Of a stretch of DNA of 64,000 bases, positions 44,119 to 57,450 are shown one piece after another; within the stretch, counting starts at the first letter, position 1, and each line of letters begins with the position of its first letter. The notes beneath the pieces were generated by a model. It searched no databases. It worked only from the letters and a program-made list of their open reading frames with translations, and was not told where the DNA came from. The position numbers were made by a program, and so were the translations under genes. The DNA is from Fallopia convolvulus (lineage: Eukaryota > Streptophyta > Magnoliopsida > Caryophyllales > Polygonaceae), in the NCBI GenBank assembly GCA_964016875.1, contig OZ024728.1, forward strand, positions 13,870,272 to 13,934,271. Reading direction: 5' to 3'.

Positions 44119-46593
44119 TGTAATAGCTGCGGTTTTTAAGGATATTTTCGAATTTTTCTCGGATATCTTTTTAACCTTTTTGTCCGTTTTAACGCTTAAT
44201 CCAATATTTTTGTTGGAGATTAAATCCTAGAAAATTCTTGGTGATATTCTAAAATCACAAAGAAATGATTTTATGGAACGGTGTGAATTCTAGGATTTTT
44301 CAGTGGAAAAAGAATATTTATTAGATAAGCCGTCTTTTTAAGTATGTACCGGAAGGAATGTAAAATACGAAACGGAAGCCTTAAAAATTGAAGGTAGCAA
44401 GATAAAATCATGGAAAATTGGTTTTATTGGTCTACATAATTTTCGGGACGTTTTTCGTTTAGTGAGTTTTCCACCCGAGGTACATAATTTTACCGCTTTA
44501 ACGCGAGTCCCGTTCCGGGACGGAAAATTGCATTTTACCGTCTCTTGCTTAGATGCTAAGGAGTTGGGAGATAGAATTGTATAAGCCATTTTTTTTGACT
44601 TTTCAAAAGTCTATCTTCTTCCATTTCAAACACAAAGGCCGAGAGAGATAGAGAACAGACGGAACGACGAACTTGGACGATAGAATTCGACCTCCACCGC
44701 CGGCGATTTTCCTTGCCACCACCTTGCCAACCACCACCCACCACCAAGGGTTGCCACCGGACACCACACCGCCACCCTTGGGCCCTTGGGTCGAACCACC
44801 ATCGAGCCGAACAAGCTCGAAGTTCGAGTGAAGGTATTAACGCTCGAAATTAATTAGCGGGGTGGTTACGGAGCCACCGAAAGGACCTTTCGGGTCCGCT
44901 TTGCTAAGTAAATTTATGGTTTTTATAATCTTGACGTTGATACGGTTCCACAGGTTCAAACCGCTCGAGAAACGGACGTCTGGATTATTACTTATAGCGA
45001 AGACAAGTTTAGACATCGATTGTCAGGTAAAGGACTTCGGATAATTACTCGGGATTCGTTGTTAATCCGTTGATCTGAGATTTTGTAATCTTGTAGAAAT
45101 GCTACTAATGAACAATTTTTATTTAGAAAATTGTTTCAAAAGTGAAGCGGATAATTAGTTATAATTCCGCCAAGATGGCTCCTTGAAGCATGAAAACTAA
45201 GGATTTATATATATATATATATCGATATTCGGAAATCAAATCGTTTATCGATTAGGAAGTTGTAGAATTGGATTATACAACTAAGAATTGTATCCATGAG
45301 CTTGTGGTTGAAGAATCTGTTGTTATAATTGGCAGAAGGCAGATAAAGATTTCTGTTGGAATCGCTGAGAGCGTAAAGCACGCCTTATAAGGCAAGTGGA
45401 CGGTTCTCTCTTGCATTATTGCTATTAAATGAGGAATTGAATCCCATTTAATATTTGTGTTGGGAACAACTTGTTTGCTTAACAAAATATGGTAGGATGT
45501 TATAATTGTTAGAATTAATGACCATGTTATTTATTCAGTTTTGCGCTAGAATTGAATTTAGGTTCGTTGTTTGTGACCTTCTGTGTTAGTCGTCTCATGC
45601 TGAGACATTATTGTGAAGTAGAATAGTTCAAGGATAAATGATCATGGATGAAATAGGCCCCCTGATCTCGGTTGTTGGCCGTATCTCGGTTTTTAGCCGA
45701 GCACATACATTTAAAGAACCGTGAATGAAATGGACTTCTGATCTCGGTTGTTGGCCGAATCTCGGTTGTTGGCCGAGCATAAATAAATGATCATGGATGA
45801 AATAGACCCTTTGATCTCGGTTGTTGGCCGATTTATGTAAAAACTACTAAATGATGCAAATGCACAATTTGAAAGTAATGAAAGATAAGTGCGTTAGGCA
45901 CATTAATGCACCTGAATGGTTAGTCTATTCGATAACCATTCTCACTCCCGGTTATGAATGATTCTTAATCAAACTTTGATTAAGTCAATCTGATTAGTCG
46001 ATGGAGGATTTTAAAAATATTGTGTGATTAATATGAGTTCCCAACAATTGTTCATGTTCATAATGGAACCGCAAGTTGTGGTGTCCTATCTTTTGATTAT
46101 GCATGCCTCATTTCTTATCTTCTATGGGACTGCTAACTGTTGGATCATCGACCGGTTGTCATTCGGATTTCGATGCCAATATGTTTAGTCACTACCATAG
46201 GAACCAGTCATTTTCTCCACTTGCTTAGTCTTTCATTAGACTAATCCGACCACCTTATTCAATTGCATGGCCGGCTGGTGCCCACCGTCTGTATACGACG
46301 CATCAGCTACTAAAGAAGTTAATCCGCGAAGAGAAGGCTAGCCAAGGAGTTTAGGAAGTAAAAAGGTTTTGAAAGTGGTCGCGTGAAGAAGAACAAGTCT
46401 GTTGTAAATACTTTACTTTTGTCCAAGTTGTGGTTATGTTTTTGTGCATGGAAGGAAGTCATACTATGGTTTGTAATAAAGTGTTGTAATACTTGTTGTG
46501 ATTATAAGTTTTAAGCCTTGGGTAACCTTGAATTAGGACTAATTAGGGTTACTGGCGGTAACACCTCAAGTACAATAAGAAGGGGGTGTTACA
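44119..46593 (+). repeat. 5' LTR of Tekay-type element
   Basis: Begins TGTAATAGCTGCGG and ends GGGGGTGTTACA. It contains internal short tandem units (ATCTCGGTTGTTGGCCG, five related copies around 45664-45830) and a TA run near 45209. Near-identical to 52590-55061. Confidence 0.95.
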
Positions 46594-46597
46594 GAAG

Positions 46598-46609
46598 TGG
46601 TATCAGAGC
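46598..46609 (+). other. Primer-binding site (initiator tRNA-Met type)
   Basis: TGGTATCAGAGC lies four bases after the 5' LTR, the standard tRNA-Met primer site of chromoviruses and many copia elements. Confidence 0.92.
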
Positions 46610-46677
46610 CGAAAGTTCTCTAAAAATAGATTACCAGTTGATATCTTTTAGACCTTGGAATTAGGTTTGAAGTTTTG

Positions 46678-47454
46678 ATGAATAGAATTGTGGAGATTCT
46701 AAATTCTTTTGCTTGTTCTTTTTCCAAGGAAATGAAGAGGAACCAAGGGCAGCATAGTAATGATGAGCTCGGAAAAAGAGCGAAGAATGGAGCACCCACT
46801 GCTGATGAAGCAGAATCTTCTCGAGTAAGTTTAATCAAAGGGTTTCCAGCTTCACCAAGAATGGAAATTGAATATGTAGACATACCCAGCGATGAGGAAT
46901 TGGGTGTGGGAGTGAACCCTATAGTCATCTCGAGTGAAGAAGAAGACCCTGAGGAAGAAGAGGCTCCACAATCAGAGCAGATACGGTATTCGAATTCCAG
47001 TCAATCTTCGCTATCTTCGCATGAGTCTGGAGTGTATACTTCATCTCAACGGTTTTCCCCTTCTATGGATAACTATCCTCAGCAGATAGTAGGATCGGCA
47101 GGTCCTAGTTCTTCTGGTAAAGATCAGGTTCAGGAAACTGAAGGTGGAAATCCTATGATGATACAGTCTTTGGAGGATTGGATATCCTCTGGGAGAACTC
47201 AATTTGTGAAATTTGAGGTAAAGACAGAAAGGTTAATGAATGCCGTGCAAGCCTAGAAGCGAGAATTGGAACCTTATGAAGACCTTTTTATCCGGGGCAT
47301 TGCGGGACTGCATTTAAGCCCTTCGCGTAGAAACCTCTTCTATAGGAAACTGGAGCAAGGGGAATCACTCCTATACGACCAGAATGTCTTAAAAGATCCC
47401 TTGCAGTTTGATGCTGACTTTTTAGATAACTTCTGTCATCCTCCCTCAATGTAG
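46678..47454 (+). CDS. Leader ORF before gag, with one TAG; function unknown
   Basis: An extra reading frame between primer site and gag. From ATG 46678 (or 46732, MKRNQGQHSNDELGKRAKNG) it is open to a TAG at 47254-47256. It then continues in the same frame (KRELEPYEDLFIRGIAG, FYRKLEQGESLLYDQN, FDADFLDNFCHPPSM) to 47454. The first part is acidic and Ser-rich (VVISSEEEDPEEEEAPQSEQ-like), without recognisable domains. I know of no family for it. A strong donor (CGA then GTAAGT, 46825) and an acceptor directly before the gag ATG (TTTCATTCAG, 47790) would remove most of it. That splice would fuse 31 or 49 leader codons in frame to gag. It could therefore be coding, an intron, or both. Confidence 0.5.
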
Positions 47455-47790
47455 TGAGGAATGGATAAGGGCATGAACGAGTCGAGATGGATAAGTTGGT
47501 TTTGTCGGTTTTCTTAGATGTAAATTAAGGTTTGCTGTAAGGTTTAAGAAGTTATGGTTTTAAGTGTGCCTTTATAGAATGTAAATAATGGTTGATAGAA
47601 TGGTTTGTGGAAGTACAAGTCCCTTTTTGTAAATAAGTTGGTTTTAACTTTGTTTGCAGAACAGAGTTGTAAAATAGAGTTGGTGTATGATGTGATATAA
47701 ATAAATGGAAGTTTTGTGTACATATGCCTCTTTGATTTATTATCTTTGCTGTGGAATAAAGTAAGTTTTGTCTTCTGTTGTTTCATTCAG

Positions 47791-50700
47791 ATGGTAAACA
47801 CAGGAAGATCTGAGCAAGGGGATGGTTCAGATACGAATTCTAAGGAGAGAGGAGAGTCTCAAAATCCTGCGAATCAACCTGATCCGAAGGTTAGAAGGAA
47901 TAGAGTTTTCGATGAGGAAACTATGGAGACTTTGAAGAATTTAATGCTTCAAACTATTCAGTCTGTTCTCCAACTGCTCAAAATGTTGCACCTGAAGTTG
48001 AAGAAAGTGGACATGTGGGAAATATAGAAGTGGAATACCCTCAAGAGCTTCCACCTGTTCAAAGTATGAATTTTTCTCGGGCCTTGAAAACTTTCCTGTC
48101 TATGAAGCCCGACAGCTATGATGGAACAGGTGAACCTGTTAAAATAGCATATTGGTTTTCCCACATCGAACAGTTGATGGAAAATATCTCATGTACAGAG
48201 TCTGAGAAGGTACGTATCGCTGCTTTACAGCTTAAGGAAGGTGCGACTGAATGGTGGAAAAGTACTGGTTTGTCTAGGGACCCAAAACTGAGTTGGAGAA
48301 TGTTTAAAGATAAGATGTTAGATAGGTTCTTTTCTGCTGCTATGAGGAAAGAAAAAGAAAGAGAATTTTCGTACCCGCAAGTTGAGGGTATGAAAATACC
48401 TGAGATGGCTGCCAAATTTAATCATCTTTTACAGTATGCTGGACCCGAAATCTCTACTGAAGAGCAGAAAATTGAGAGATTCTATGAATGGCTAAACCCG
48501 AAGATGAAGCCACTAATGGTCCATGTAAAGTGTTCAACTTTGGAACAGTATGTTGATGCAGCCTACCGCTTAGAAGTTTCTTTGGAAAGGTCTGATCAGG
48601 AAGCAAAGAAAGGGGAGCAAGTATCTCAACAACGTTCACAATCTAGTGGATTCAAAAGACCGGCACCCTCCCAGAAGTTTGAAAAGTCAAACCGGGCCAA
48701 AACTGAATCCGGATCAACTAAGTCTTTCCAATCTGGACAAAAGAAGAGTCAGATGGTTTGTTATAATTGTGGTGAAGCAGGTCATTTTAGTAGGAAGTGC
48801 TCCAAGCCTTTAAGGAAATGTTATCAATGTGGGAAAGAAGGACACATACGTACTTTCTGCTCGCAGATTAAAGATGGCTCAACACAGTCACGTCAAACCT
48901 CTGTTGCTCAGAATAGCCGTGTTCCAACTGAAGCTGCTAAATCAGCCTCTGTTCAGTCTACTGCTCAGAATAAGGGAAAATCGGCAATGACATCAACAAA
49001 GCAAGGTCAGCGTCTCTATGAGATGAGACGTAGTGATGAACCAGAAGCTCCTGTATGCCAAGGTATTTTATATGTTCAGTCAACTGCTATTTTCTTGTTG
49101 TTTGATTCTAGAGCAACACATTCTTTCATATCTGAGAACTGTGTAGAGCAATTAGGACTAAAATGCATTAATTCATGTGAACCTTTTGTGGTGAACCTAC
49201 CAAACAAAGAAAAGATCATAGGAACCAAACAACTTAACAATTTTCCCATTAGCATTCAAGGTCGGAAGTTTAAAGCCAACCTTATATGCATTCCAATGGC
49301 TCCTTACGACATCATCTTAGGCATGGATTGGTTATTACAACATGGAGCTATAATAGACTTTAGTTCCCGAACGGTAACCATCCAGGAAGAAGGAAAATAT
49401 GTGTGTCGTTTCAAAGGAAAAGGTGATGCAGAAAATGGGAAGCTGATCAGTTCTATGAAGGCTGCTAAACTGCTACGACAAGGATGTGTTGGCTATCTGT
49501 GTTTTCTTGAAGAGTCTGATGAAAAGAAGGTAGATATTGAAGGAATTCCTGTGGTTAGAGAATTTACTGATGTTTTTCCCGAGGAACTCCCGGGTTTACC
49601 TCCAAAGCGTATTGTTGAATTTACAATTACGTTGGAACCTGGAACGGCACCAATTTCTAAAGCACCTTATAGAATGGCTCCTATCGAGATGAAGGAATTG
49701 AAGAAACAACTCGATGATTTGCTGGAAAAGGGATATATAAGACCGAGTGCTTCACCCTGGGGCGCTCCGGTACTTTTTGTAAAGAAGAAGGATGGAACCT
49801 TCCGGTTATGTATTGATTACCGTGAGCTGAATAAGTCACCATTAAGAATAAGTATCCCTTACCAAGGATTGATGATTTGTTAGACCAGCTAAGGGGTGCA
49901 AAGATCTTCTCTAAGATTGATTTAAGGTCAGGATACCATCAGCTCAGAGTATGTGAAGAAGATATTCCAAAAACAGCTTTTCGAACTCGTTATGGTCATT
50001 ATGAGTTCTTGGTAATGCCTTTTGGACTGACAAATGCACCTGCAGTTTTCATGGATTTAATGCATAGATGTTTTCATGAATATCTCGACAAGTTTGTAGT
50101 GGTATTCATTGATGACATTTTGATCTACTCAAGAGATAAAGTTGAGCATGAAGAGCATCTTCGGATAATTTTTGAAATACTTAGGCATCATGAACTTTAT
50201 GCTAAGTTGTCTAAGTGTGCTTTCTGGTTAAAGGAAGTGGCCTTCTTGGGACATATTATCAATCAAGATGGAGTAATGGTAGATCCTCAAAAGGTCAAGG
50301 CAGTCGCTGAATGGAAACAACCTCAGAATGTTAAGGAGGTAAGAAGTTTCTTAGGACTTGTCGGGTATTATCGACGTTTTGTAGAAGGATTCTCGAAAAT
50401 ATCTTTACCTATGACAGGATTACTTCGTAAGGTGAATAAAAAGTTTATGTGGGATGACAAATGTGAAGCAAGTTTTCAAGAACTCAAAAGACGACTTACC
50501 AGTGCCCCAATTTTGACTCTGCCAGATGGGAATGAAGGGTATGTAGTCTACAGTGATGCTTCTAAACAAGGGTTGGGTTGTGTGTTAATGCAGCATGGTA
50601 AGGTTATTGCATATGCATCTCGACAACTTAAGGTTTATGAGGTGAATTATCCAACTCATGATTTAGAACTTGCAGCTGTGGTCTTTGCTTTGAAAATTTG

Positions 50701-52459
50701 GCGACATTATCTCTATGGTGTCAAGTGCCAAATCTTTACTGACCACAAGAGTTTAAAATATGTGTTTACTCAAAAGGAGTTGAATATGAGACAGAGAAGA
50801 TGGTTGGAATTGTTGAAAGATTATGATATTGAGCTGCTATATCATCCAGGTAAAGCCAATGTGGTGGCAGATGCTTTAAGTAGAAAAACTGCTCAAGAAG
50901 CTATAGTAGCAATGTTGACAGTTCAACCAAGGCTACAACAGGAATTGATTCAAACAGAAACTGAAATTTGGTTTGAAAGGCAACAAGGTTGTTTGAGTAC
51001 CTTAGAGATTCAAGCTACTCTGCTAGATCAAATCAGGGAGAAACAAGCAGAAGATGTTGTTTTGATTAAGATTAGCGGAGAAGTGCAAGAAGGCAAAGCA
51101 CCGGGATTTATTATTCAAGATGATGGATCTCTGTGGTTTCGGGATAGGATCTGTGTACCTGCAATTGAAGACATAAGGAAGATGATTTTGAGGGAAGCTC
51201 ATTCCTCTGCATATTCCATTCACCCAGGTTCTAGCAAGATGTTCAAAGATCTACGCCGAAATTTCTGGTGGCCCAACATGAAGAATGATGTGGCAGAATT
51301 TGTGGCTAGATGCATGGTATGCCAGAAAGTGAAGATTGAACATAGAAGACCAGGAGGAATATTACAACCACTTCCAGTACCTGAGTGGAAAAGGGAAGAC
51401 ATTGCCATGGACTTCGTCACAGGATTGCCTAAGACACAAGGGCAGAAAGATGCTATCTGGGTTATTATTGACCGACTCACAAAGAGTGCACATTTCATAG
51501 CAATCAAGATAGCATGGGAAATCCAAAAGTTGGCCAAGGTCTTTATTCATGAAATTGTTCGTCTTCATGGTACTCCTAAAACTATAATCTCTGATCGAGA
51601 TGGAAGGTATATGTCAAGATTCTGGAAGAATTTGCATAAGGCTTTGGGAACTGAATTGTGTTTCAGCACTGCTTTTCATCCTCAAACTGACGGGCAATCT
51701 GAGAGAACAATTCAAACTCTTGAGGATATGCTTCGTGCTTGTGTACTTGATCGAACAACCAGTTGGGATACCAGTTTAAGTTTGATAGAATTCACTTATA
51801 ATAATAGCTGGCATTCTACGATTAAGATGGCACCGTTTGAGGCTCTTTACGGTCGTAAGTGTCGATCCCCGATATGTTGGGATGAAGGTGCTGATAAGAT
51901 TCTTCTCGGACCCGAGTTGATTGAGAAGACTACAACCGATATAGCTTTGATCAGGCAGAGAATGTTAACAGCTCAGAGTCGTCAAAAGTCTTATGCTGAC
52001 TTGAAAAGAAGAGATATTGAGTTTTCAGTTGGTGACAAAGTTTTTGTGAGAGTATCTCCATCTAAAGGAGTATTTCGTTTTGGTAAACAAGGTAAGCTCA
52101 ATCCTCGATACGTTGGACCCTTTGAGATTTTAGAAAAAGTGGGTAAGTTAGCTTATCGACTTGCCTTACCTCCGGCAACACACCCCGTGCATGATGTTTT
52201 TCATGTGTCCTTGTTAAGACAATATGTGCCGGATGAATCTCATGTCCTTAGTTATGATGATATTGAAGTTCAACCAGATGGTACTTATGAGGAGAAACCA
52301 ATCAAAATTCTGGAACGTCGTGTGAAGATACTTCGTAGCAAAGAAATACCTTTGGTAAGAATTTTGTGGTCTAAGAATGGTGGAGAGGGGACAACTTGGG
52401 AAACATGGGAAACAAAGCAGGAAATGCTAAGTCGTTATCCTGAGTTGATATCCACCTAG
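47791..52459 (+). pseudogene. Tekay-type gag-pol, two frameshifts and a protease active-site change
   Basis: Gag starts at ATG 47791 (MVNTGRSEQGDG). A one-base loss near 47958 shifts the frame. The gag core (LQLKEGATEWWKS) and two CCHC knuckles (CYNCGEAGHFSRKC, CYQCGKEGHIRTFC) lie at about 48759-48870. The protease active site reads DSRA instead of DSGA (Arg codon at 49110-49112). RT begins before a one-base loss near 49836 and continues in the next frame from 49877: YGHYEFLVMPFG, FIDDILIYS (catalytic FIDD), RNase H VVYSDASKQGLGCVL. Integrase follows with H-H-C-C (CMVCQ), Asp in AMDFVTGLP, Asp in IISDRDGRY and Glu in DGQSERTIQTLEDML. The C-terminal ILERRVKILRSKEIPL...ILW...TTWETWE resembles the chromodomain-type end of Tekay/Del elements. 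Confidence 0.92.
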
Positions 52460-52589
52460 TGTGAATCTTTAAGGGGGTACTACCAACTTTGCAGTCTTGT
52501 TCATGTAATTGTGTACATCGACATCTTTTGTTTCTTGTAACTTGACTCTTCTGGTTTCGTGGTCGAAACCATTTTTAAGGGGGTACTAA
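52460..52589 (+). other. 3' untranslated segment and polypurine tract of Tekay element
   Basis: Short non-coding region ending in AAGGGGGTACTAA (52577-52589), the polypurine tract next to the 3' LTR. A second AAGGGGGTACTACC lies at about 52470. Confidence 0.85.
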
Positions 52590-55061
52590 TGTAATAGCTG
52601 CGGTTTTTAAGGATATTTTCGAATTTTTCTCGGATATCTTTTTAACCTTTTTGTCCGTTTTAACGCTTAATCCAATATTTTTGTTGGAGATTAAATCCTA
52701 GAAAATTCTTGGTGATATTCTAAAATCACAAAGAAATGATTTTATGGAACGGTGTGAATTCTAGGATTTTTCAGTGGAAAAAGAATATTTATTGGATAAG
52801 CCGTCTTTTTAATTATGTACCGGAAGGAATGTACAATACGAAACGGAAGCCTTAAAAATTGAAGGTAGCAAGATAAAATCATGGAAAATTGGTTTTATTG
52901 GTCTACATAATTTTCGGGACGTTTTTCGTTTAGTGAGTTTTCCACCCGAGGTACATAATTTTACCGCTTTAACGCGAGTCCTGTTCCGGGACGGAAAATT
53001 GCATTTTACCGTCTCTTGCTTAGATGCTAAGGAGTTGGGAGATAGAATTGTATAAGCCATTTTTTTGACTTTTCAAAAGTCTATCTTCTTCCATTTCAAA
53101 CACAAAGGCCGAGAGAGATAGAGAACGGACGGAACGACAAACTTGGACGATAGAATTCGACCTCCACCGCCGGCGATTTTCCTTGCCACCACCTTGCCAA
53201 CCACCACCCACCACCAAGGGTTGCCACCGGACACCACACCGCCACCCTTGGGCCCTTGGGTCGAACCACCATCGAGCCGAACAAGCTCGAAGTTCGAGTG
53301 AAGGTATTAACGCTCGAAATTAATTAGCGGGGTGGTTACGGAGCCACCGAAAGGACCTTTCGGGTCCGCTTTGCTAAGTAAATTTATGGTTTTTATAATC
53401 TTGACGTTGATACGGTTCCACAGGTTCAAACCGCTCGAGAAACGGACGTTTGGATTATTACTTATAGCGAAGACAAGTTTAGACATCGATTGTCAGATAA
53501 AGGACTTCGGATAATTACTCGGGATTCGTTGTTAATCCGTTTGATCTGAGATTTTGTAATCTTGTAGAACTGCTACTAATGAACAATTTTTATTTAGAAA
53601 ATTGTTTCAAAAGTGAAGCGGATAATTAGTTATAATTCCGCCAAGATGGCTCCTTGAAGCATGAAAACTAAGGATTTATATATATATATCGATATTCGGA
53701 AATCAAATCGTTTATCGATTAGGAAGTTGTAGAATTGGATTATACAACTAAGAATTGTATCCATGAGCTTGTGGTTGAAGAATCTGTTGTTATAATTGGC
53801 AGAAGGCAGATAAAGATTTCTGTTGGAATCGCTGAGAGCGTAAAGCACGCCTTATAAGGCAAGTGGACGGTTCTCTCTTGCATTATTGCTATTAAATGAG
53901 GAATTGAATCCCATTTAATATTTGTGTTGGGAACAACTTGTTTGCTTAACAAAATATGGTAGGATGTTAGAATTGTTAGAATTAATGACCATGTTATTTA
54001 TTCAGTTTTGCGCTAGAATTGAATTTAGGTTCGTTGTTTGTGACCTTCTGTGTTAGTCGTCTCATGCTGAGACATTATTGTGAAGTAGAATAGTTCAAGG
54101 ATAAATGATCATGGATGAAATAGGCCCCCTGATCTCGGTTGTTGGCCGTATCTCGGTTTTTAGCCGAGCACATACATTTAAAGAACCGTGAATGAAATGG
54201 ACTTCTGATCTCGGTTGTTGGCCGAATCTCGGTTGTTGGCCGAGCATAAATAAATGATCATGGATGAAATAGACCCTTTGATCTCGGTTGTTGGCCGATT
54301 TATGTAAAAACTACTAAATGATGCAAATGCACAGTTTGAAAGTAATGAAAGATAAGTGCGTTAGGCACATTAATGCACCTGAATGGTTAGTCTATTCGAT
54401 AACCATTCTCACTCCCGATTATGAATGATTCTTAATCAAACTTTGATTAAGTCAATCTGATTAGTCGATGGAGGCTTTTAAAAATATTGTGTGATTAATA
54501 TGAGTTCCCAACAATTGTTCATGTTCATAATGGAACCGCAAGTTGTGGTGTCCTATCTTTTGATTATGCATGCCTCATTTCTTATCCTCTATGGGACTGC
54601 TAACTGTTGGATCATCGACCGGTTGTCATTCGGATTTCGATGCCAATATGTTTAGTCACTACCATAGGAACCAGTCATTTTCTCCACTTGCTTAGTCTTT
54701 CATTAGACTAATCCGACCACCTTATTCAATTGCATGGCCGGCTGGTGCCCACCGTCTGTATACGACGCATCAGCTACTAAAGAAGTTAATCCGCGAAGAG
54801 AAGGCTAGCCAAGGAGTTTAGGAAGTAAAAAGGTTTTGAAAGTGGTCGCGTGAAGAAGAACAAGTCTGTTGTAAATACTTTACTTTTGTCCAAGTTGTGG
54901 TTATGTTTTTGTGCATGGAAGGAAGTCATACTATGGTTTGTAATAAAGTGTTGTAATATTTGTTTGTGATTATAAGTTTTAAGCCTTGGGTAACCTTGAA
55001 TTAGGACTAATTAGGGTTACTGGCGGTAACACCTCAAGTACAATAAGAAGGGGGTGTTACA
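52590..55061 (+). repeat. 3' LTR of Tekay-type element
   Basis: 2472-bp direct repeat of 44119-46593, followed by AATAT. A transcript starting in this LTR would run into the AT-rich Helitron-like block, away from host genes. Confidence 0.95.
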
Positions 55062-57450
55062 AATATTCTATCTATAAATATGATAGTCAACGGTTGTATT
55101 GTTCTCAAATTTAAAATTAAATATATCTCAATCACCATATAATTAATTACGGGTTCTTTTTATATTTAATTTCAATCCATAAAAATGACAACATTTCAAT
55201 TAGTATGAGCCATATTTTTAATTATATATTTTTATATTAATTTTTAAATTTTTAATATTTATTTTTTATTTAAAAGTATGACAACTTTTCAAATTTTCTA
55301 TATATAAGTATGTTTATTTTTTAGATTACGGATCCCTAAATAAATGAATAAAAATTAATGGTCCCTTAATATTAAATTAATTAACCAGATTGGTTCTTTC
55401 AAGTTTTGGTTTCGTCATTTCGGGTTATCAAGTACAAATTCATGTTGTTAATTTACGGGCTAAAATTTACGGGTTGATTAGATCATTAAATTTTTTATGA
55501 TTATGAAAATGATATTACAAGTAAATAATATTTTTAATGATAAATTATTATTTAATATATTGTTATAATTAAATATATTATAATAATTAAAATAAATTTT
55601 ATATATGCATTATTAGTTTCATTATTTGAATTATTATTTTTTCACTATATAAATTACTAGCATATATTCTCGTACCTTGTACGGGTTTTGATTAAAAAAA
55701 TTAATAATTATTTTTTTCAAATATATGAATTGTCTAGCGACAAATAAGCATGATCTTTAAACACAAATTAGCTTTTAGTTTTCATTAATATCAAAAATTG
55801 AATAATAGATCAAGTTAGTTTAAATAATTTAATTTAATAAAATCTTATATTTAAGTTTTTTTCTAGAATATAAAACCAATAATAATTGATTAGGAAAATA
55901 AATTGTATGTATCCAAAAATAATAATTTAAAAAGATGGTTTTTGTACACATGCCTTGCACATGATTTATTATATGTAGATTTATACATATGATTTAATAT
56001 TATAAATTAAATATTAATCATCATTTCAAAATAATTTAAATATTATAGTTATGCTCTTAATATTTCTAAAAAATAGTAATATTATTATTTTAATATTTTA
56101 TTAATATTTTACAATGAAGATTATGTTTCTATCACTTGCCAAATTTTAAGATATCTAAATATGATTGTAGTAACATTATTATATTAAAAAATTATTTTAT
56201 AATGGAGAGTATGTTTCTTGCCAAATTTTAAGATCTCTTAATATACTTGTATATTAGTAACATTATTATATTCAATAAAATTGTTCCGTAATGGATTATG
56301 CTCCTAACACAACTTGGCAAATTTTAAGATCTCTAAATATAATTTTATATTAATAATATAAGGAATATTACTATAATATAAGAATTGTAAATACTTAAAT
56401 AAACGAAGGGCAAATAGGTAAATGGAAAAATTAAAACGCCTACGTGGCATAGTTAAGACGACGACACGTAGGATAGAGAGATTCGACTTTAGTTATAGTA
56501 TATTGATAATATGTATATTATTTTTGTCAACATTTTTATGATCAAATTAACTATTTTAAATTACTATTTTAATAACAAATACAAAGAAATAATATAATAA
56601 TTCTATCCATATGTATGCCACATAAAAATACTAATTTAATATATTAGAGTAATATAGATAAATTTTTATCCATAAATATGATAGTAATATTTTATATCTA
56701 TCATATTAAAATATTACTTTAATATCCCAACTACCATTTTTTACTTCAATATATCATTATAAATTAATTTAATATATTTAAATGAAATAGATAAATTTGA
56801 TATCTATTAAAACGTATAATAACTTTTATATTTGTATTAACCATAATTTTAACTGTGTATTTTTATATTATTTTCGGATTTTTATATTAATTTTTTGTTT
56901 AATGTTTTTATATTAATCATGTAATTTTATATTTTTGTTTATAAAAACAATATTTTTTTGTTTATAGATATGTTGTGTTTTACAATATATTAATTTTCTA
57001 CTCATAAGTATGTTGATTTTTTATATTACGGATCCCTTAATAAATAAATAAAAAACTATCGATCCCTTAATGTTAAACCAGTTAATTGGGTCAGTTCAGT
57101 CGTGTTTAGGTTCGGTCATTTTAGGTTCGGTTGAGTATGGGTTCATGTCGTTAAAATTTACGGGTTGATTTGGTCAATTCATTGAGACTTTTGTGCGGGT
57201 TCGGGTCAACCCAACGAGTTAAGAACGTCAATTTTTTTTTATGATTATTACATAAATATTACAAATAAATTTTTTAATAATAGGCTAACATTTGTATACA
57301 TTTTAATAATAAAATATATTATAATAATTAACTTAACTATTTGTAATATTGTATTATTATATAAAGTATAATACCTATATCATATATAAATTAATCTATT
57401 AAAATTTTTATTTAAAAAAGTTCCCGGGCAAGGCCCGGGTCATCAACTAG
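55062..57450. mobile_element. Helitron-like AT-rich block, right part (copy A)
   Basis: Resumes the block cut at 44118. 55067-55655 matches the reverse complement of about 60990-61570 (shared ATGATAGTCAACGGTTGTAT, ATGGTGATTGAGATATA in reverse). It ends with a clear Helitron-type 3' terminus on the plus strand: the hairpin CCCGGGCAAGGCCCGGG (57423-57439), then TCATCAA and CTAG with T following (57447-57451). It holds another element at 55657-56506. No Rep/helicase ORF is present. Confidence 0.6.
55657..56506 (-). mobile_element. Non-autonomous Helitron, 850 bp
   Basis: On the minus strand it starts TCAATATACTATAACTAAAG (at 56506) and ends CTAG at 55657, with host A before the start and T after the end, as Helitrons insert between A and T. 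A stem-loop CGTAC-AAG-GTACG lies about 10 bases before CTAG (about 55671-55684). The host sequence on both sides (AAATTA and TAATATGTAT) is continuous in the related copy near 61000 (AAATTA TAATACGTAT), which confirms the insertion. Confidence 0.75.

Larger units (their letters stand above)
44119..55061 (+). mobile_element. Young Tekay-type chromovirus (gypsy LTR retrotransposon), TSD AATAT
   Basis: A 10.94-kb complete insertion: LTRs 44119-46593 (2475 bp) and 52590-55061 (2472 bp), flanked by perfect AATAT (44114-44118 and 55062-55066). By eye the LTRs differ at about 15-18 substitutions plus a TA microsatellite length change, that is under 1%. It has a tRNA-Met primer site, gag with two zinc knuckles, protease, RT, RNase H, integrase, a chromodomain-like C-terminus and a polypurine tract. 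Two frameshifts and one active-site change make its own pol non-functional. Confidence 0.95.

Noticed and set aside
44338..44814. Minus-strand ORFs in the Tekay LTR, repeated at 52809-53284
   Set aside because: They appear twice only because the LTRs are direct repeats. No domain; antisense to the element.
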